A DNA stretch of 64,000 bases from Dongia_A sp039808885 (lineage in GTDB: Bacteria > Pseudomonadota > Alphaproteobacteria > Dongiales > Dongiaceae), in assembly GCA_039808885.1 (NCBI GenBank), contig JBDHTX010000015.1, positions 1-64,000 on the forward strand, written 5' to 3'. Both the position numbers and the translations under genes were made by a program. This document shows, in pieces, positions 34,572 through 42,413 of the stretch (position 1 is its first letter; each line of letters begins with the position of its first letter). The notes under the pieces are model-generated. The model made no database searches, was not told where the DNA came from, and saw only the letters and a list, made by a program, of their open reading frames with translations.

Positions 34572-36014
34572 ATGTCCCAGCTTCCCATCGCCGTGATCGG
34601 CGCCGGCCCGGTCGGGCTTGCCGCCGCCGCGCATCTGGTGCAGCGCGGCCTTGAGCCCCTGGTGCTCGAGCGCGGACCGGCGGCGGGGCATACGCTCAGC
34701 GCCTGGAGCCATGTGCGCGTCTTCTCGCCGTGGCGGTTCAACATCGACCACGCCGCGCGCGCCTTGCTGGCAGAGACCGATTGGCAGGCGCCGGACGCGG
34801 AGGCGCTGCCGACCGGGGGCGATCTGGTGCGCGACTACCTGGCGCCCCTGTCCCGGCACCCGAAGCTCGCCGCCGGCATCCGCTTTGGCGCGGAGGTCAC
34901 GGCGATCTCGCGGCGCGGCACTGACAAGATGACCGACGCGGGGCGCGCCGCGACGCCCTTCGTGCTGCGCTACCGCGATGCCGCGGGCGCGGAGCAGGAG
35001 ATGCTGGCCCGCGCGGTCATCGACGCCTCCGGCACCTGGTTCCAGCCCAATCCGATGGGAGTCGACGGCCTGCCGGTCGCCGGCGAGACCGCCAATGCCG
35101 GCCGCATCGCCTATGGCATCCCCGATGTGCTGGACCATGCGCGCGATCGCTATGCCGGGGCGCGGGTCCTGGTCGTCGGCTCCGGTCATTCCGCGATCAA
35201 CGTGGTGCTCGACCTGCTGGCGCTGCAGCAAAGCGCGCCGGAGACCCGCGTGGTCTGGGGTCTGCGCCGCAACCGGCTGGAACGGCTGCTCGGCGGCGGC
35301 CTCAATGACCAGCTGCCGGCGCGCGGCGCGCTCGGCCTCGCCGCCAAATCCGCCATCGAGGCGGGGCGGCTCCAGGTCCTCACCCCCTTCGCCGCGCGCA
35401 GGATCGCCGCCGAGGGCAACAGCCTGCGCGTGACCGGCTGCGTCAACGGCCATGATTTCGACGGCAATTTCGACCGCATCATCGTGGCGACCGGCTTCCG
35501 CCCCGACCTGGCCATGCTGCGCGAGCTGCGCGTCGAGCTTGACCCCGCGGTGGAGGCGACGCCGGCGCTGGCGCCGCTGATCGATCCCAATCTGCATTCC
35601 TGCGGCGACGTGCCGGCGCATGGCGTGGTCGAACTCGCCCACCCGGAACAGGGTTTCTACATCGTCGGCGCCAAGAGCTATGGCCGGGCGCCCACCTTCC
35701 TGATGGCGACCGGCTACGAGCAGGTGCGCTCCATCGCCGCCGAGCTGGCCGGCGACCACGCGGCGGCGCGCGAGGTGCATCTGGTGCTGCCCAAGACCGG
35801 GGTGTGCAACAGCGACGCGATCGACGGTGGCGCCGGCGACAGCGGCGACGAAGCCGCCTGTTGCGGCGGGCCGGCCGTCACGGATGCGACCGCGTGCTGC
35901 GTGGCGGACGAGGTGGCGAAGGAAGCGGCGCAAACTGGTTGCGGCTGTTCGCCGGCGGCCGCACCGGCTAAAGTGGCCAAGGCGCAAGGTGGAGGATGCT
36001 GCGCGCCGCGCTGA
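34572..36014 (+). CDS. FAD-dependent oxidoreductase with Cys-rich tail (ArsO-like)
   Basis: A 480-residue flavoprotein with an N-terminal FAD site (IAVIGAGPVGLAAAAHL), a second dinucleotide site (VLVVGSGHSAINVVLDL) and the ATGFRPDL motif of flavin monooxygenase relatives. The last about 70 residues carry Cys412, Cys430-431, Cys442-443, CGC at 457-459 and Cys476-477 in a low-complexity Ala/Gly context, like a metallothionein arm. In an arsenic operon this suggests As(III) or organoarsenical capture and oxidation, comparable to ArsO; the reaction is inferred. GAAGGAG precedes ATG 34572. The MFS gene follows directly. Confidence 0.85.
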   Translation: MSQLPIAVIGAGPVGLAAAAHLVQRGLEPLVLERGPAAGHTLSAWSHVRVFSPWRFNIDHAARALLAETDWQAPDAEALPTGGDLVRDYLAPLSRHPKLAAGIRFGAEVTAISRRGTDKMTDAGRAATPFVLRYRDAAGAEQEMLARAVIDASGTWFQPNPMGVDGLPVAGETANAGRIAYGIPDVLDHARDRYAGARVLVVGSGHSAINVVLDLLALQQSAPETRVVWGLRRNRLERLLGGGLNDQLPARGALGLAAKSAIEAGRLQVLTPFAARRIAAEGNSLRVTGCVNGHDFDGNFDRIIVATGFRPDLAMLRELRVELDPAVEATPALAPLIDPNLHSCGDVPAHGVVELAHPEQGFYIVGAKSYGRAPTFLMATGYEQVRSIAAELAGDHAAAREVHLVLPKTGVCNSDAIDGGAGDSGDEAACCGGPAVTDATACCVADEVAKEAAQTGCGCSPAAAPAKVAKAQGGGCCAPR

Positions 36015-36060
36015 GCCTCGCGGCAACGCGCAATACCACGTCATTTCCGCGGACCGAGTC

Positions 36061-37284
36061 TTGGCCCAGTCGCGTCACCACCTGTTCATCACCGGGCTCG
36101 GCATCAGCCAGATCATCGCCTGGGGTACGCTTTACTACGCGTTCCCGATCCTGGCCGAGCCGATGTCGGCCGAGCTTGGCGTCGACAAGCCGCAGATCTA
36201 CGGCGCCGCCACCTTCGGCCTGCTACTCGCGGGCGCGGCGGCCTATCCCGTCGGTTATCTGATCGACCGCGGCAAGGGCCGGGCCATCCTCACCGGCGGC
36301 GCCCTCCTGGGCGGCCTGATGCTCGCGGCCTGGTCGCAGGTCCACTCGCTGGCGCTGTTCTACGTGGTGTTCGGCCTGATCGGCATCGCCCAGGGCATGG
36401 CGCTCTACGAGCCCGCCTTCGCCGTCGTCGCGCGGCGCTTCGGCGCCGGCGCGCGGTCCGGCATCACCGCGCTCACCCTGTGGGGCGGCTTCGCCAGCAC
36501 CGTCTTCGTGCCGATCACGCAATACCTGCTCAATCATTTCGGCTGGCGCGGCGCGCTGCTGGCCCTGTCGGCGATCACCCTGGCCGGCGCCGGTGGCCTC
36601 AACGCCTGGGTCATCGACCCGCGGCGCGACGCGGTGCCGGCCAGCGATCCGGCGCAGCCGGCGTCGGCCGCCGCCGATGCAAAGAGCAATGTCGCCGGCA
36701 ATGCCATCGTGCGCTGGGCGCTGCGACAGCCGGTCTTCTGGATGCTCAGCCTTGCCATCACCCTCTATTTCGGCGCCGCCTCCGGCCTGACCTATCACTG
36801 GTACCCGCTGCTGCTGGAGCGCGGCTTCGACACCGCGAGCGTCGTCGCCGGCATGGCGATCATCGGGCCGGCGCAGGTCGCCGGGCGCATCGCCATCTGG
36901 GTCTTCGCCCGCCAGCACTCGGTGAAGGTGATCGGGCGGGCGGCCTTCCTCGTTTTCCTCGCCTCGCTGGTGCTCCTGCTCATGGCGCCGGCGCAATTCG
37001 CCTGGCTCGCGCTCTTCGCCATCGTCTACGGCGCCGCCAACGGCATCGTCACCATCGTGCGCAGCCTGGCCCTGCGCGAGATGCTGACGCCGGAGCGCTA
37101 CGGCACGCTCAACGGCCTGCTCGGCGTGCCCTCGACCATCGCCAAGGCGCTGACCCCGCTCGGCGCCGCCTGGCTGTGGCATTGGAGCGGCGGCTATGAT
37201 TCGGTGCTGATCGCCAGCATCGCCTGCTGCGCGGTGATGGCGGCGAGCTTCTGGGCGGCGGGGGGCCAGCGCCGGTCTCTCTAA
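36061..37284 (+). CDS. MFS transporter of the arsenic operon
   Basis: A 407-residue major-facilitator protein with about 12 helices and a central cytoplasmic loop (DPRRDAVPASDPAQPASAAAD). GYLIDRGKGR is the loop 2-3 signature. It is last in the arsenic operon, so it probably exports the product of the flavoprotein. It is not next to a GAPDH gene, so it is unlikely to be ArsJ. The start is unclear: TTG 36061 begins at the first sensible sequence (LAQSRHHLFITGLGISQ), 46 bases after the flavoprotein stop; an in-frame GTG near 35986 would overlap that gene. Confidence 0.82.
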   Translation: MAQSRHHLFITGLGISQIIAWGTLYYAFPILAEPMSAELGVDKPQIYGAATFGLLLAGAAAYPVGYLIDRGKGRAILTGGALLGGLMLAAWSQVHSLALFYVVFGLIGIAQGMALYEPAFAVVARRFGAGARSGITALTLWGGFASTVFVPITQYLLNHFGWRGALLALSAITLAGAGGLNAWVIDPRRDAVPASDPAQPASAAADAKSNVAGNAIVRWALRQPVFWMLSLAITLYFGAASGLTYHWYPLLLERGFDTASVVAGMAIIGPAQVAGRIAIWVFARQHSVKVIGRAAFLVFLASLVLLLMAPAQFAWLALFAIVYGAANGIVTIVRSLALREMLTPERYGTLNGLLGVPSTIAKALTPLGAAWLWHWSGGYDSVLIASIACCAVMAASFWAAGGQRRSL

Positions 37285-37311
37285 CTTGCCGGGGTTCCCA
37301 TCAACTCGAGA

Positions 37312-38220
37312 TCACTGCTTGAATCGCTCTTCCCGGTGCCAACGAAGAAACTGGGGATGGGGATATTCGAATCTGTGTTGTGGAGGAAGCGCATAGCCAC
37401 TCGGATTGATAAGGGACCTAACTCCCTCAACATCGTTGGCGTGCCGAGATATCAGAATCTGCCGATCATCGGAAAGACTAATCAAGCCACGATCAAACAT
37501 CCAATGCACCGTCCCAGAGAGCGCGATGCCGTTGCTCACGATATCCGGCCCATTTTCCTCAACCGGTCGAATATGAGCTGCCGCAACCTCTGCTCGACCA
37601 TTCCCATTTATCAGCTTGAGGCCACTGATCGCGCATCGATCAGAGTACGCTCGCAGGACGTTCCGACGGAAAATCCGGTCCCGCAAGATTCGCGAAACTA
37701 CAAAGCTGCCTCGCTCACGACTCTGCTCGAACACAAACGGCGCCTGACCCTCGGACAGCCCCAGAGGAGGTTCGGCCTCGCCTACGCGCGGCAGCAACGG
37801 GTCTTTTTCATTGAAGCCGAGTGCTACAATATAATCAAAGTCGCTCTCCGGAATTGAGCGAACCGCTGATTGAGCGCGCCCTGAAATCCCACCTTCCGCG
37901 TTCAGAACACTCCGCTCAACGATGCCAGTCGTTCCGTTGAATGGAACCGGATTGCTAAAATCCAGATAGCTTCCGGGCTGGATCAGCGCAAGGTACATGC
38001 CGTGCGTCTTCGGATCGGAGACAACTCGTTCAATCTTCGCAATCGCGAAGTAGCCACGTGTCTCCGCGACCTTGCGCGGCTCGTAGTAGATAATCCAGTC
38101 TCCCACGCAGGATTGAACGCGGCTGAGGTATTGCGCTGGGAACTGATAAACCTCAGCGGGCCTGTCGTCGTAGATGGAATCCGGTCGGTGGATGAAAACC
38201 CCGTGCCCCATGGCTTGCAT
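37312..38220 (-). CDS. HNH endonuclease with N-terminal unknown domain
   Basis: A 302-residue protein. Residues about 1-135 form a conserved domain (GVFIHRPDSIYDD, VGDWIIYYEPRKV) of unclear type, perhaps a modified-base or PUA-like reader. The C-terminal part has an HNH_2-type nuclease: CAISGLKL, AHIRPVEENG, NGIALSGTVHWMFDRG supplying the H-N-H residues. A restriction or defence role is possible but unproved. Codon use is clearly less GC-rich than neighbours, and it lies between the arsenic operon and tRNA-Arg, suggesting transfer. ATG 38220 is used; an in-frame ATG at 38211 is possible. Confidence 0.82.
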   Translation of the reverse strand: MQAMGHGVFIHRPDSIYDDRPAEVYQFPAQYLSRVQSCVGDWIIYYEPRKVAETRGYFAIAKIERVVSDPKTHGMYLALIQPGSYLDFSNPVPFNGTTGIVERSVLNAEGGISGRAQSAVRSIPESDFDYIVALGFNEKDPLLPRVGEAEPPLGLSEGQAPFVFEQSRERGSFVVSRILRDRIFRRNVLRAYSDRCAISGLKLINGNGRAEVAAAHIRPVEENGPDIVSNGIALSGTVHWMFDRGLISLSDDRQILISRHANDVEGVRSLINPSGYALPPQHRFEYPHPQFLRWHREERFKQ

Positions 38221-38302
38221 ATAAGCCTAAATGTGATGACGGGCCAATCCAGTTTGGACGCGCCTAGCACCGATCGAGTCGGGGCAGCGATGAGGGGGAA
38301 AA

Positions 38303-38379
38303 TGGCGACCCCGAGAGGATTCGAACCTCCGACCTGCGGTTTAGGAAACCGACGCTCTATCCTGCTGAGCTACGGGGTC
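38303..38379 (-). tRNA. tRNA-Arg (anticodon CCT)
   Basis: Read on the minus strand it starts GACCCCGTAGCTCAGC, has an anticodon loop TTCCTAA with CCT, a T-loop GGTTCGAATCC and an acceptor end GGGGTCGCCA with CCA encoded. The acceptor stem GACCCC/GGGGTC pairs fully. It decodes AGG. Confidence 0.95.
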
Positions 38380-38455
38380 GTCGGGCGGGTTATAGCAAAG
38401 CCCCGGCGTGAAGTTAAGCCGGCGGCCGGCGCCGGCCCGGCCCGGCCGATGGACC

Positions 38456-39565
38456 CTAGTCCGCCTTCACCTTCTTGATCACGACATCCGAGGTTGCCCC
38501 CAGTGGCGCGTTTTTCAGGCTGGGGTCCGGCGCGCCGGTCAGCAGCACGGTCACCGTGCGGTCATAGGCGGCGGGGTCCAGGTGGCCGAATTCGGAATCG
38601 TCCACCGCCACCAGGTCGTTGACCGCCCAGACGCCGCGGATCAGCGTCGGTAGGTCGGTGGTCTGCGTCGCCATCAGCGACATCAGCGCTTCGGTGGATT
38701 TGCGCGGCTCCTCCGCCACCCGCTCCCAGCCCCTGCGGGCGCCCTCGACGAAATGCGCGAAGGCGTCGACGCGCTCGGGGTCGAGCAGATCCTCCGCCCG
38801 CGCATAGAGCCCGTCCTCCAGCGTGGCGGTGCCGAGGTCCTCGTACGAGAACAGGCGGAAATCCGCCGGGCTCTTGCCCTGGACCGCGAGATCGGCCGGC
38901 AGCTGGTAGCTCTCGGTGGTGAAGCAGTCGCTCTCCCGGCCGCGATAGGTGGCGGCCAGCTGGCCGTCATGCAGGATGGTGACGCCATCCGCCTCGCCAT
39001 AGATGCCGAGGCCGAGCTTGTGCATCCAGGCGAAGAAGGCGCTTTCCTGGCCGTCGAAATGCAGCTCGACATTGGCGCCCTTGAGATCGCCGGGCTCGGC
39101 GATCGGCCGCTTGCAGGCGAGCAGCAGGCCCGATTTCTGGAAGATCTGCGCCACGTGCAGGATTTCCGCGCCGGCTTCGCGCGCCTTCAGGGCATGCGGC
39201 ATGATGTCGATGGCGAGGTCGACGTCGCCGTCCTCCAGCATCGCCACCGGGCCGCGATCATCGGCCGCGACGAAGACGGGATCGATGCCGCGCTGGGAGA
39301 ACTGGCCCTCGATCTTGGCCAGGTGATAGCCGAGGGTGCGCGGCGAGGGCCCCTCGGGCAGCGCGATGCGCAGCCGGACGAGGTCCACCTCCTGCGCCCC
39401 GGCATGGTTCGCCAAGCCCCACGGGCCCGCCGCCGCAAGGGCGCCGAGCAGCAGGACCAGCGCCGCCGCCGGATTGCGCGCCGGCAACAGCGCCGCCGCC
39501 AAGGCGCGCCACATCGCCCGTTCAGCGTCCGGGCTGGCCCCGGACCGCGTCCGTCGTCGCTGCAT
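38456..39565 (-). CDS. ABC transporter substrate-binding protein (NMT1/THI5-like)
   Basis: A 369-residue periplasmic binding protein of the nitrate/sulfonate/thiamine-precursor type. An N-terminal hydrophobic segment (PAAALVLLLGALAAAGPWG) acts as signal. The mature part starts LVRLRIALPEGPSPRTLGYH and contains GVTILHDGQLAATY and a two-lobe pattern. ATG 39565 is used; ATG 39514 gives a shorter signal region and is also plausible. No permease or ATPase gene is next to it, so it is an orphan and its ligand is unknown. It is divergent from gpsA. Confidence 0.8.
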   Translation of the reverse strand: MQRRRTRSGASPDAERAMWRALAAALLPARNPAAALVLLLGALAAAGPWGLANHAGAQEVDLVRLRIALPEGPSPRTLGYHLAKIEGQFSQRGIDPVFVAADDRGPVAMLEDGDVDLAIDIMPHALKAREAGAEILHVAQIFQKSGLLLACKRPIAEPGDLKGANVELHFDGQESAFFAWMHKLGLGIYGEADGVTILHDGQLAATYRGRESDCFTTESYQLPADLAVQGKSPADFRLFSYEDLGTATLEDGLYARAEDLLDPERVDAFAHFVEGARRGWERVAEEPRKSTEALMSLMATQTTDLPTLIRGVWAVNDLVAVDDSEFGHLDPAAYDRTVTVLLTGAPDPSLKNAPLGATSDVVIKKVKAD

Positions 39566-39795
39566 GTCTGCCGGTGTTCCCTCGTGGCCCAATGGTGGCC
39601 TCTTGTGGCGGCCCCTTAGCGGCCCCTGTGGCCGGGACCGCCGATCGGCGCTGCGCGCTGCACCGGGCGGTCTCGCCTTGCCTTCCAATGCGGGACAGAT
39701 TACAGGCCGTGGCGAAGCCTCGCAAATGGTAAGCCGGACGCGGCGCACGCCCTGGTGGCGGCGATTTCGGGGTCGCAACGGAGGAATGGCAAGGC

Positions 39796-40809
39796 ATGGC
39801 GGAAGCAGGCGCCGCGGCAATCGACGAACTGGGCATCGTGGGGGCGGGCGCCTGGGGCACCGCGCTGTCGGTGCTGGCCGCGCGGGCCGGGCGCCGGGTG
39901 ACCCTGCGGGCGCGCCGGGCGAAGGCGGCCGAGGCGATCGCCGCGGCGCGCGAGAATGCCGAGCACCTGCCGGGCATCGCCCTGCCGCCGGCCATTGCCG
40001 TCACCGCCGACCTCGCCGCGGCACTTGCCGCCGATGCCGTGCTCTACGTCCAGCCGGCGCAGCATCTGCGGGCCTTCTGCCTGGCCGCGGCCCCGCTGTG
40101 GCGGCGCGGCACGCCGCTGCTCATCTGCGCCAAGGGCATCGAGGTCGAGACCGGCCGGCTGCTGACCGAGATCGCGGCCGAGCTGCTGCCGGCGGCGCCG
40201 ATCGCCGTGCTCTCCGGCCCGAGCTTCGCCGCCGAGGCCGCCGCCGGGCTGCCCACCGCCGTGGTCATCGCCAGCACCGAGGCCAGGCTCAACGAATCCC
40301 TGATGCAGGCGCTCTCGCACGGCGCCTTCCGGCCCTATGGCGCGCTGGATCCGGTCGGCGTCGAGGTCGCCGGCGCGGCCAAGAACGTGCTGGCCATCGC
40401 CTGCGGCATCGTCATGGGCCGCGGCCTGGGCGAGAACGCGCGCGCCGCCCTGGTGACCCGCGGCCTGGCGGAAGTGGCGCGGCTCAGCCACGCGCTGGGC
40501 GGCAGGCCGGAAACCATGCTGGGCCTGGCCGGTGTCGGCGACCTGGTGCTGACCTGCAATTCCATGACCTCGCGCAACACCTCGCTCGGCTTCGAGCTCG
40601 GCCGCGGCAAGGCGCTGGCTGAGATCCTGGGCCAGCGCCACAGCGTCGCCGAGGGCGTTCCCACCGCCGCGGCGATCGAGGCCCTGGCGCGGCGCCTCGG
40701 CGTCGAGATGCCGATCTGCGCGACGGTGGCGGCGATCCTCGACCGCCGGGCCGAGATCGACCAGGCGATCCGCGACCTGCTCGCCCGGCCGCTGAAGCAC
40801 GAAAGCTGA
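39796..40809 (+). CDS. gpsA: Glycerol-3-phosphate dehydrogenase [NAD(P)+]
   Basis: Reduces dihydroxyacetone phosphate to sn-glycerol-3-phosphate for phospholipid synthesis. The 337-residue protein has the dinucleotide site GIVGAGAWGTALS (13-25), the ICAKGIE segment with a conserved Lys, LSGPSFAAEAAAGLPTAVV, and the catalytic Lys in GAAKNVLAIACG. SRNTSLGFELGRG and AEGVPTA complete the family pattern. ATG 39796 gives the normal length. It is a lone gene divergent from a binding-protein gene. Confidence 0.96.
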   Translation: MAEAGAAAIDELGIVGAGAWGTALSVLAARAGRRVTLRARRAKAAEAIAAARENAEHLPGIALPPAIAVTADLAAALAADAVLYVQPAQHLRAFCLAAAPLWRRGTPLLICAKGIEVETGRLLTEIAAELLPAAPIAVLSGPSFAAEAAAGLPTAVVIASTEARLNESLMQALSHGAFRPYGALDPVGVEVAGAAKNVLAIACGIVMGRGLGENARAALVTRGLAEVARLSHALGGRPETMLGLAGVGDLVLTCNSMTSRNTSLGFELGRGKALAEILGQRHSVAEGVPTAAAIEALARRLGVEMPICATVAAILDRRAEIDQAIRDLLARPLKHES

Positions 40810-40885
40810 GCCCCGGCCGGGCAGCCGGCATTCATCAGCCGTTTACCATCCGCCCCCTAAACCTGTTGCTGAAAGCCGGCGGTTT

Positions 40886-40902
40886 CCGTCCGACTCGGAC
40901 GG
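40886..40902. promoter_or_regulatory. 17-bp perfect palindrome upstream of uspA
   Basis: CCGTCCGA, C, TCGGACGG, about 45 bases before the uspA start and 77 after gpsA. Either an operator or a short terminator hairpin for gpsA. Confidence 0.4.
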
Positions 40903-40945
40903 GCTGCTACCCTGCCTCCCGGAGGCGTTTGGCCAAGGTGACCGC

Positions 40946-41374
40946 GTGATCGAAGAGCGACTTCTGTGCGCCACCGACGGCTCGGCCGTGTCCGAGAAGG
41001 CGGTCGCCTACACCATCGGCCTGGCGTTGCAGACCGGCCAGCCCGCCACCTTCCTCCTGGTCGCCGATGGCGATCTTGCCACCACGCCGCAATCCTGGGA
41101 CGAGGCCAAGCTGAAGACTGGCGACCTGCCGCCGGACCGGGAGCTGATCGCCGCCCTGCAGATGGCGATCCAGCAGGAGTTCATCCGCCTGCGCCTGGTG
41201 CGCGCCTTCGGCCCCGACCCGGCCGAGGCGATCGTCACCTATGCCGAGCGCAACGGCTATCGCCACATCATCATGGGCTCGGCCGGCCTGACCGGCGCGC
41301 GGCGCATGCTGCTGGGCTCGGTCGCCGCCGACGTGGTGACCCGGGCGCATTGCCCCGTCACGATCGTCCGCTGA
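40946..41374 (+). CDS. uspA: Universal stress protein
   Basis: A 142-residue single-domain Usp. LLCATDGSAVSEKAV opens the fold, and the ATP-binding signature is present in IMGSAGLTGARRMLLGS, followed by VVTRAHCPVTIVR. Such proteins bind ATP and aid survival under stress. The start is GTG 40946. The last codons (ACGATCGTCCGC and stop) are echoed in tandem just downstream (41399-41440). It stands alone. Confidence 0.92.
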   Translation: MIEERLLCATDGSAVSEKAVAYTIGLALQTGQPATFLLVADGDLATTPQSWDEAKLKTGDLPPDRELIAALQMAIQQEFIRLRLVRAFGPDPAEAIVTYAERNGYRHIIMGSAGLTGARRMLLGSVAADVVTRAHCPVTIVR

Positions 41375-41398
41375 CGAGCGTGACATCCTCTTGGCCCG

Positions 41399-41440
41399 AC
41401 GATCGTCCCCCGACGATCGTCCCCCAACGATCGTCCGCTG
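41399..41440. repeat. 14-bp tandem repeat copied from the uspA 3' end
   Basis: ACGATCGTCC recurs at 41399, 41413 and 41427 with 14-base period; the last copy is followed by GCTGA exactly as in the uspA end (41360-41374). It looks like local slippage duplication. Confidence 0.7.
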
Positions 41441-41533
41441 ACACGCCGCCGCCGTCGGGCTCCCGCAGCGGCGCTTAACCCAAAAGACACAATCGCGTGC
41501 GCAAGCTCTTGCGCCCCGGCGGAAAATTCCCAA

Positions 41534-41561
41534 TTGACGTGGGGGCGCGTTGATGTATTTT
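41534..41561 (+). promoter_or_regulatory. Promoter of the GNAT gene
   Basis: TTGACG, 16 bases, TATTTT in an AT-enriched patch. Predicts a start near 41568 and a leader of about 197 nt. Confidence 0.5.
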
Positions 41562-41567
41562 TCGCGC

Positions 41568-41764
41568 CCAGTCGAAACTGCTGACGAGCTGCTTGATGTA
41601 CGCCTTGCGTCTCCGACGACGTATCCCAGTCTGCCTGCCGGGCGGGACGGTCGGTCGTACGCAAGGTTCGGAGCACCTCCATTAGCAAGGTGATCCTCCA
41701 GGGCGACGACGGGCCGGGCGAAACCGGCGAAACGATCGAAACCCTGTTGTGAAGGATCACCTCG
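41568..41764 (+). ncRNA. Structured 5' leader predicted to mask the GNAT ribosome site
   Basis: Two modules. First, CCTTGCGT (41603-41610) pairs with ACGCAAGG (41659-41666) and ACGAC with GTCGT inside it; the bulged CTCCGA (41611-41616) can pair with TCGGAG (41668-41673), a pseudoknot topology. Second, AGGTGATCCT (41688-41697) is fully complementary to AGGATCACCT (41753-41762), which contains the AAGGA ribosome site of ATG 41765; nested within are CAGGG/CCCTG (41699-41703, 41742-41746) and GCCGG/CCGGC (41713-41717, 41724-41728) with a GCGAAA loop. Pairings were found by eye; no energy was computed. A ligand or factor that opens the long stem would turn translation on. Confidence 0.5.
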
Positions 41765-42340
41765 ATGAAGCTCATCAAACCCGAGTTCCAGATCAAACCT
41801 GAGCCCGCCGCGCTGGCTGGCGCCGTCGAGCGTTTGTACGACGACGTGTTTGGCCCGGCGCGGTTCCACAAGGCTTCCTACCAGTTCCGAGACGGCGTTG
41901 CGCCGGTGAAGGAACTGAGCTGGATCGCGCTGGAAGGCGACCGCCTGGTCGGCGTCATCCGTTATTGGCCGATCCTGGTGGGCGAGACCGGCCATCCGGC
42001 TTTGCTGCTCGGCCCCCTCGCCATCGCGCCCGACAAGGCCGGCAAGGGCATCGGCCGCGCCCTGATGTTCAAGACCCTCGAACTCGCCGCGCAGCTCGGC
42101 CACGACCTGGTGCTGCTGGTGGGCGACGTCGACTACTACAAGAGATTCGGTTTCGTGCCGGCGACGCCGCATGGCTTCGTCATGCCCGGTGAAACGCGGC
42201 CCGAAAGGCTGCAGGTGGCCCCGTTGAAGGACGACGTCCTGGGCCGGATCGCGGGGGATCTTCGCCATCTCTCGACCGGGCTCCCGGCCGTCGCGATCCG
42301 CGCCGCCAAGCGCCCGGCCCGCCGCGCCCGCGCCCGCTAA
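41765..42340 (+). CDS. GNAT-family N-acetyltransferase (YhbS-like)
   Basis: A 191-residue acetyl-CoA-dependent transferase. Core motif A is GPLAIAPDKAGKGIGRALM, followed by LVGDVDYYKRFGF, the YhbS-type ending. The C-terminus is a basic tail (AAKRPARRARAR). The acceptor is unknown. Its AAGGA ribosome site lies inside a long predicted stem of the 5' leader, so translation is probably regulated. A strong terminator hairpin follows at 42373-42404. Confidence 0.88.
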   Translation: MKLIKPEFQIKPEPAALAGAVERLYDDVFGPARFHKASYQFRDGVAPVKELSWIALEGDRLVGVIRYWPILVGETGHPALLLGPLAIAPDKAGKGIGRALMFKTLELAAQLGHDLVLLVGDVDYYKRFGFVPATPHGFVMPGETRPERLQVAPLKDDVLGRIAGDLRHLSTGLPAVAIRAAKRPARRARAR

Positions 42341-42372
42341 GTCGCCCGCCGATCTGAGCGGCGAATGAGATG

Positions 42373-42404
42373 AACCGCCCGCCGGAAGCCTCCGGCGGGC
42401 GGTT
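42373..42404. terminator. Bidirectional 14-bp terminator hairpin
   Basis: 42373-42386 pairs perfectly with 42391-42404 (AACCGCCCGCCGGA / TCCGGCGGGCGGTT) around AGCC. It sits between convergent genes and can serve the GNAT gene and the binding-protein gene ending at 42414. Confidence 0.75.
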
Positions 42405-42413
42405 TCGTCTGGC

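Noticed and set aside
36061..37284. ArsJ organoarsenical exporter
   Set aside because: ArsJ is paired with a GAPDH gene, absent here.
38303..38379. Attachment site for an island at tRNA-Arg
   Set aside because: No direct repeat of the tRNA 3' end was found to the left and there is no integrase gene.
41399..41440. CRISPR array
   Set aside because: 14-base period with no spacers; simple tandem duplication.
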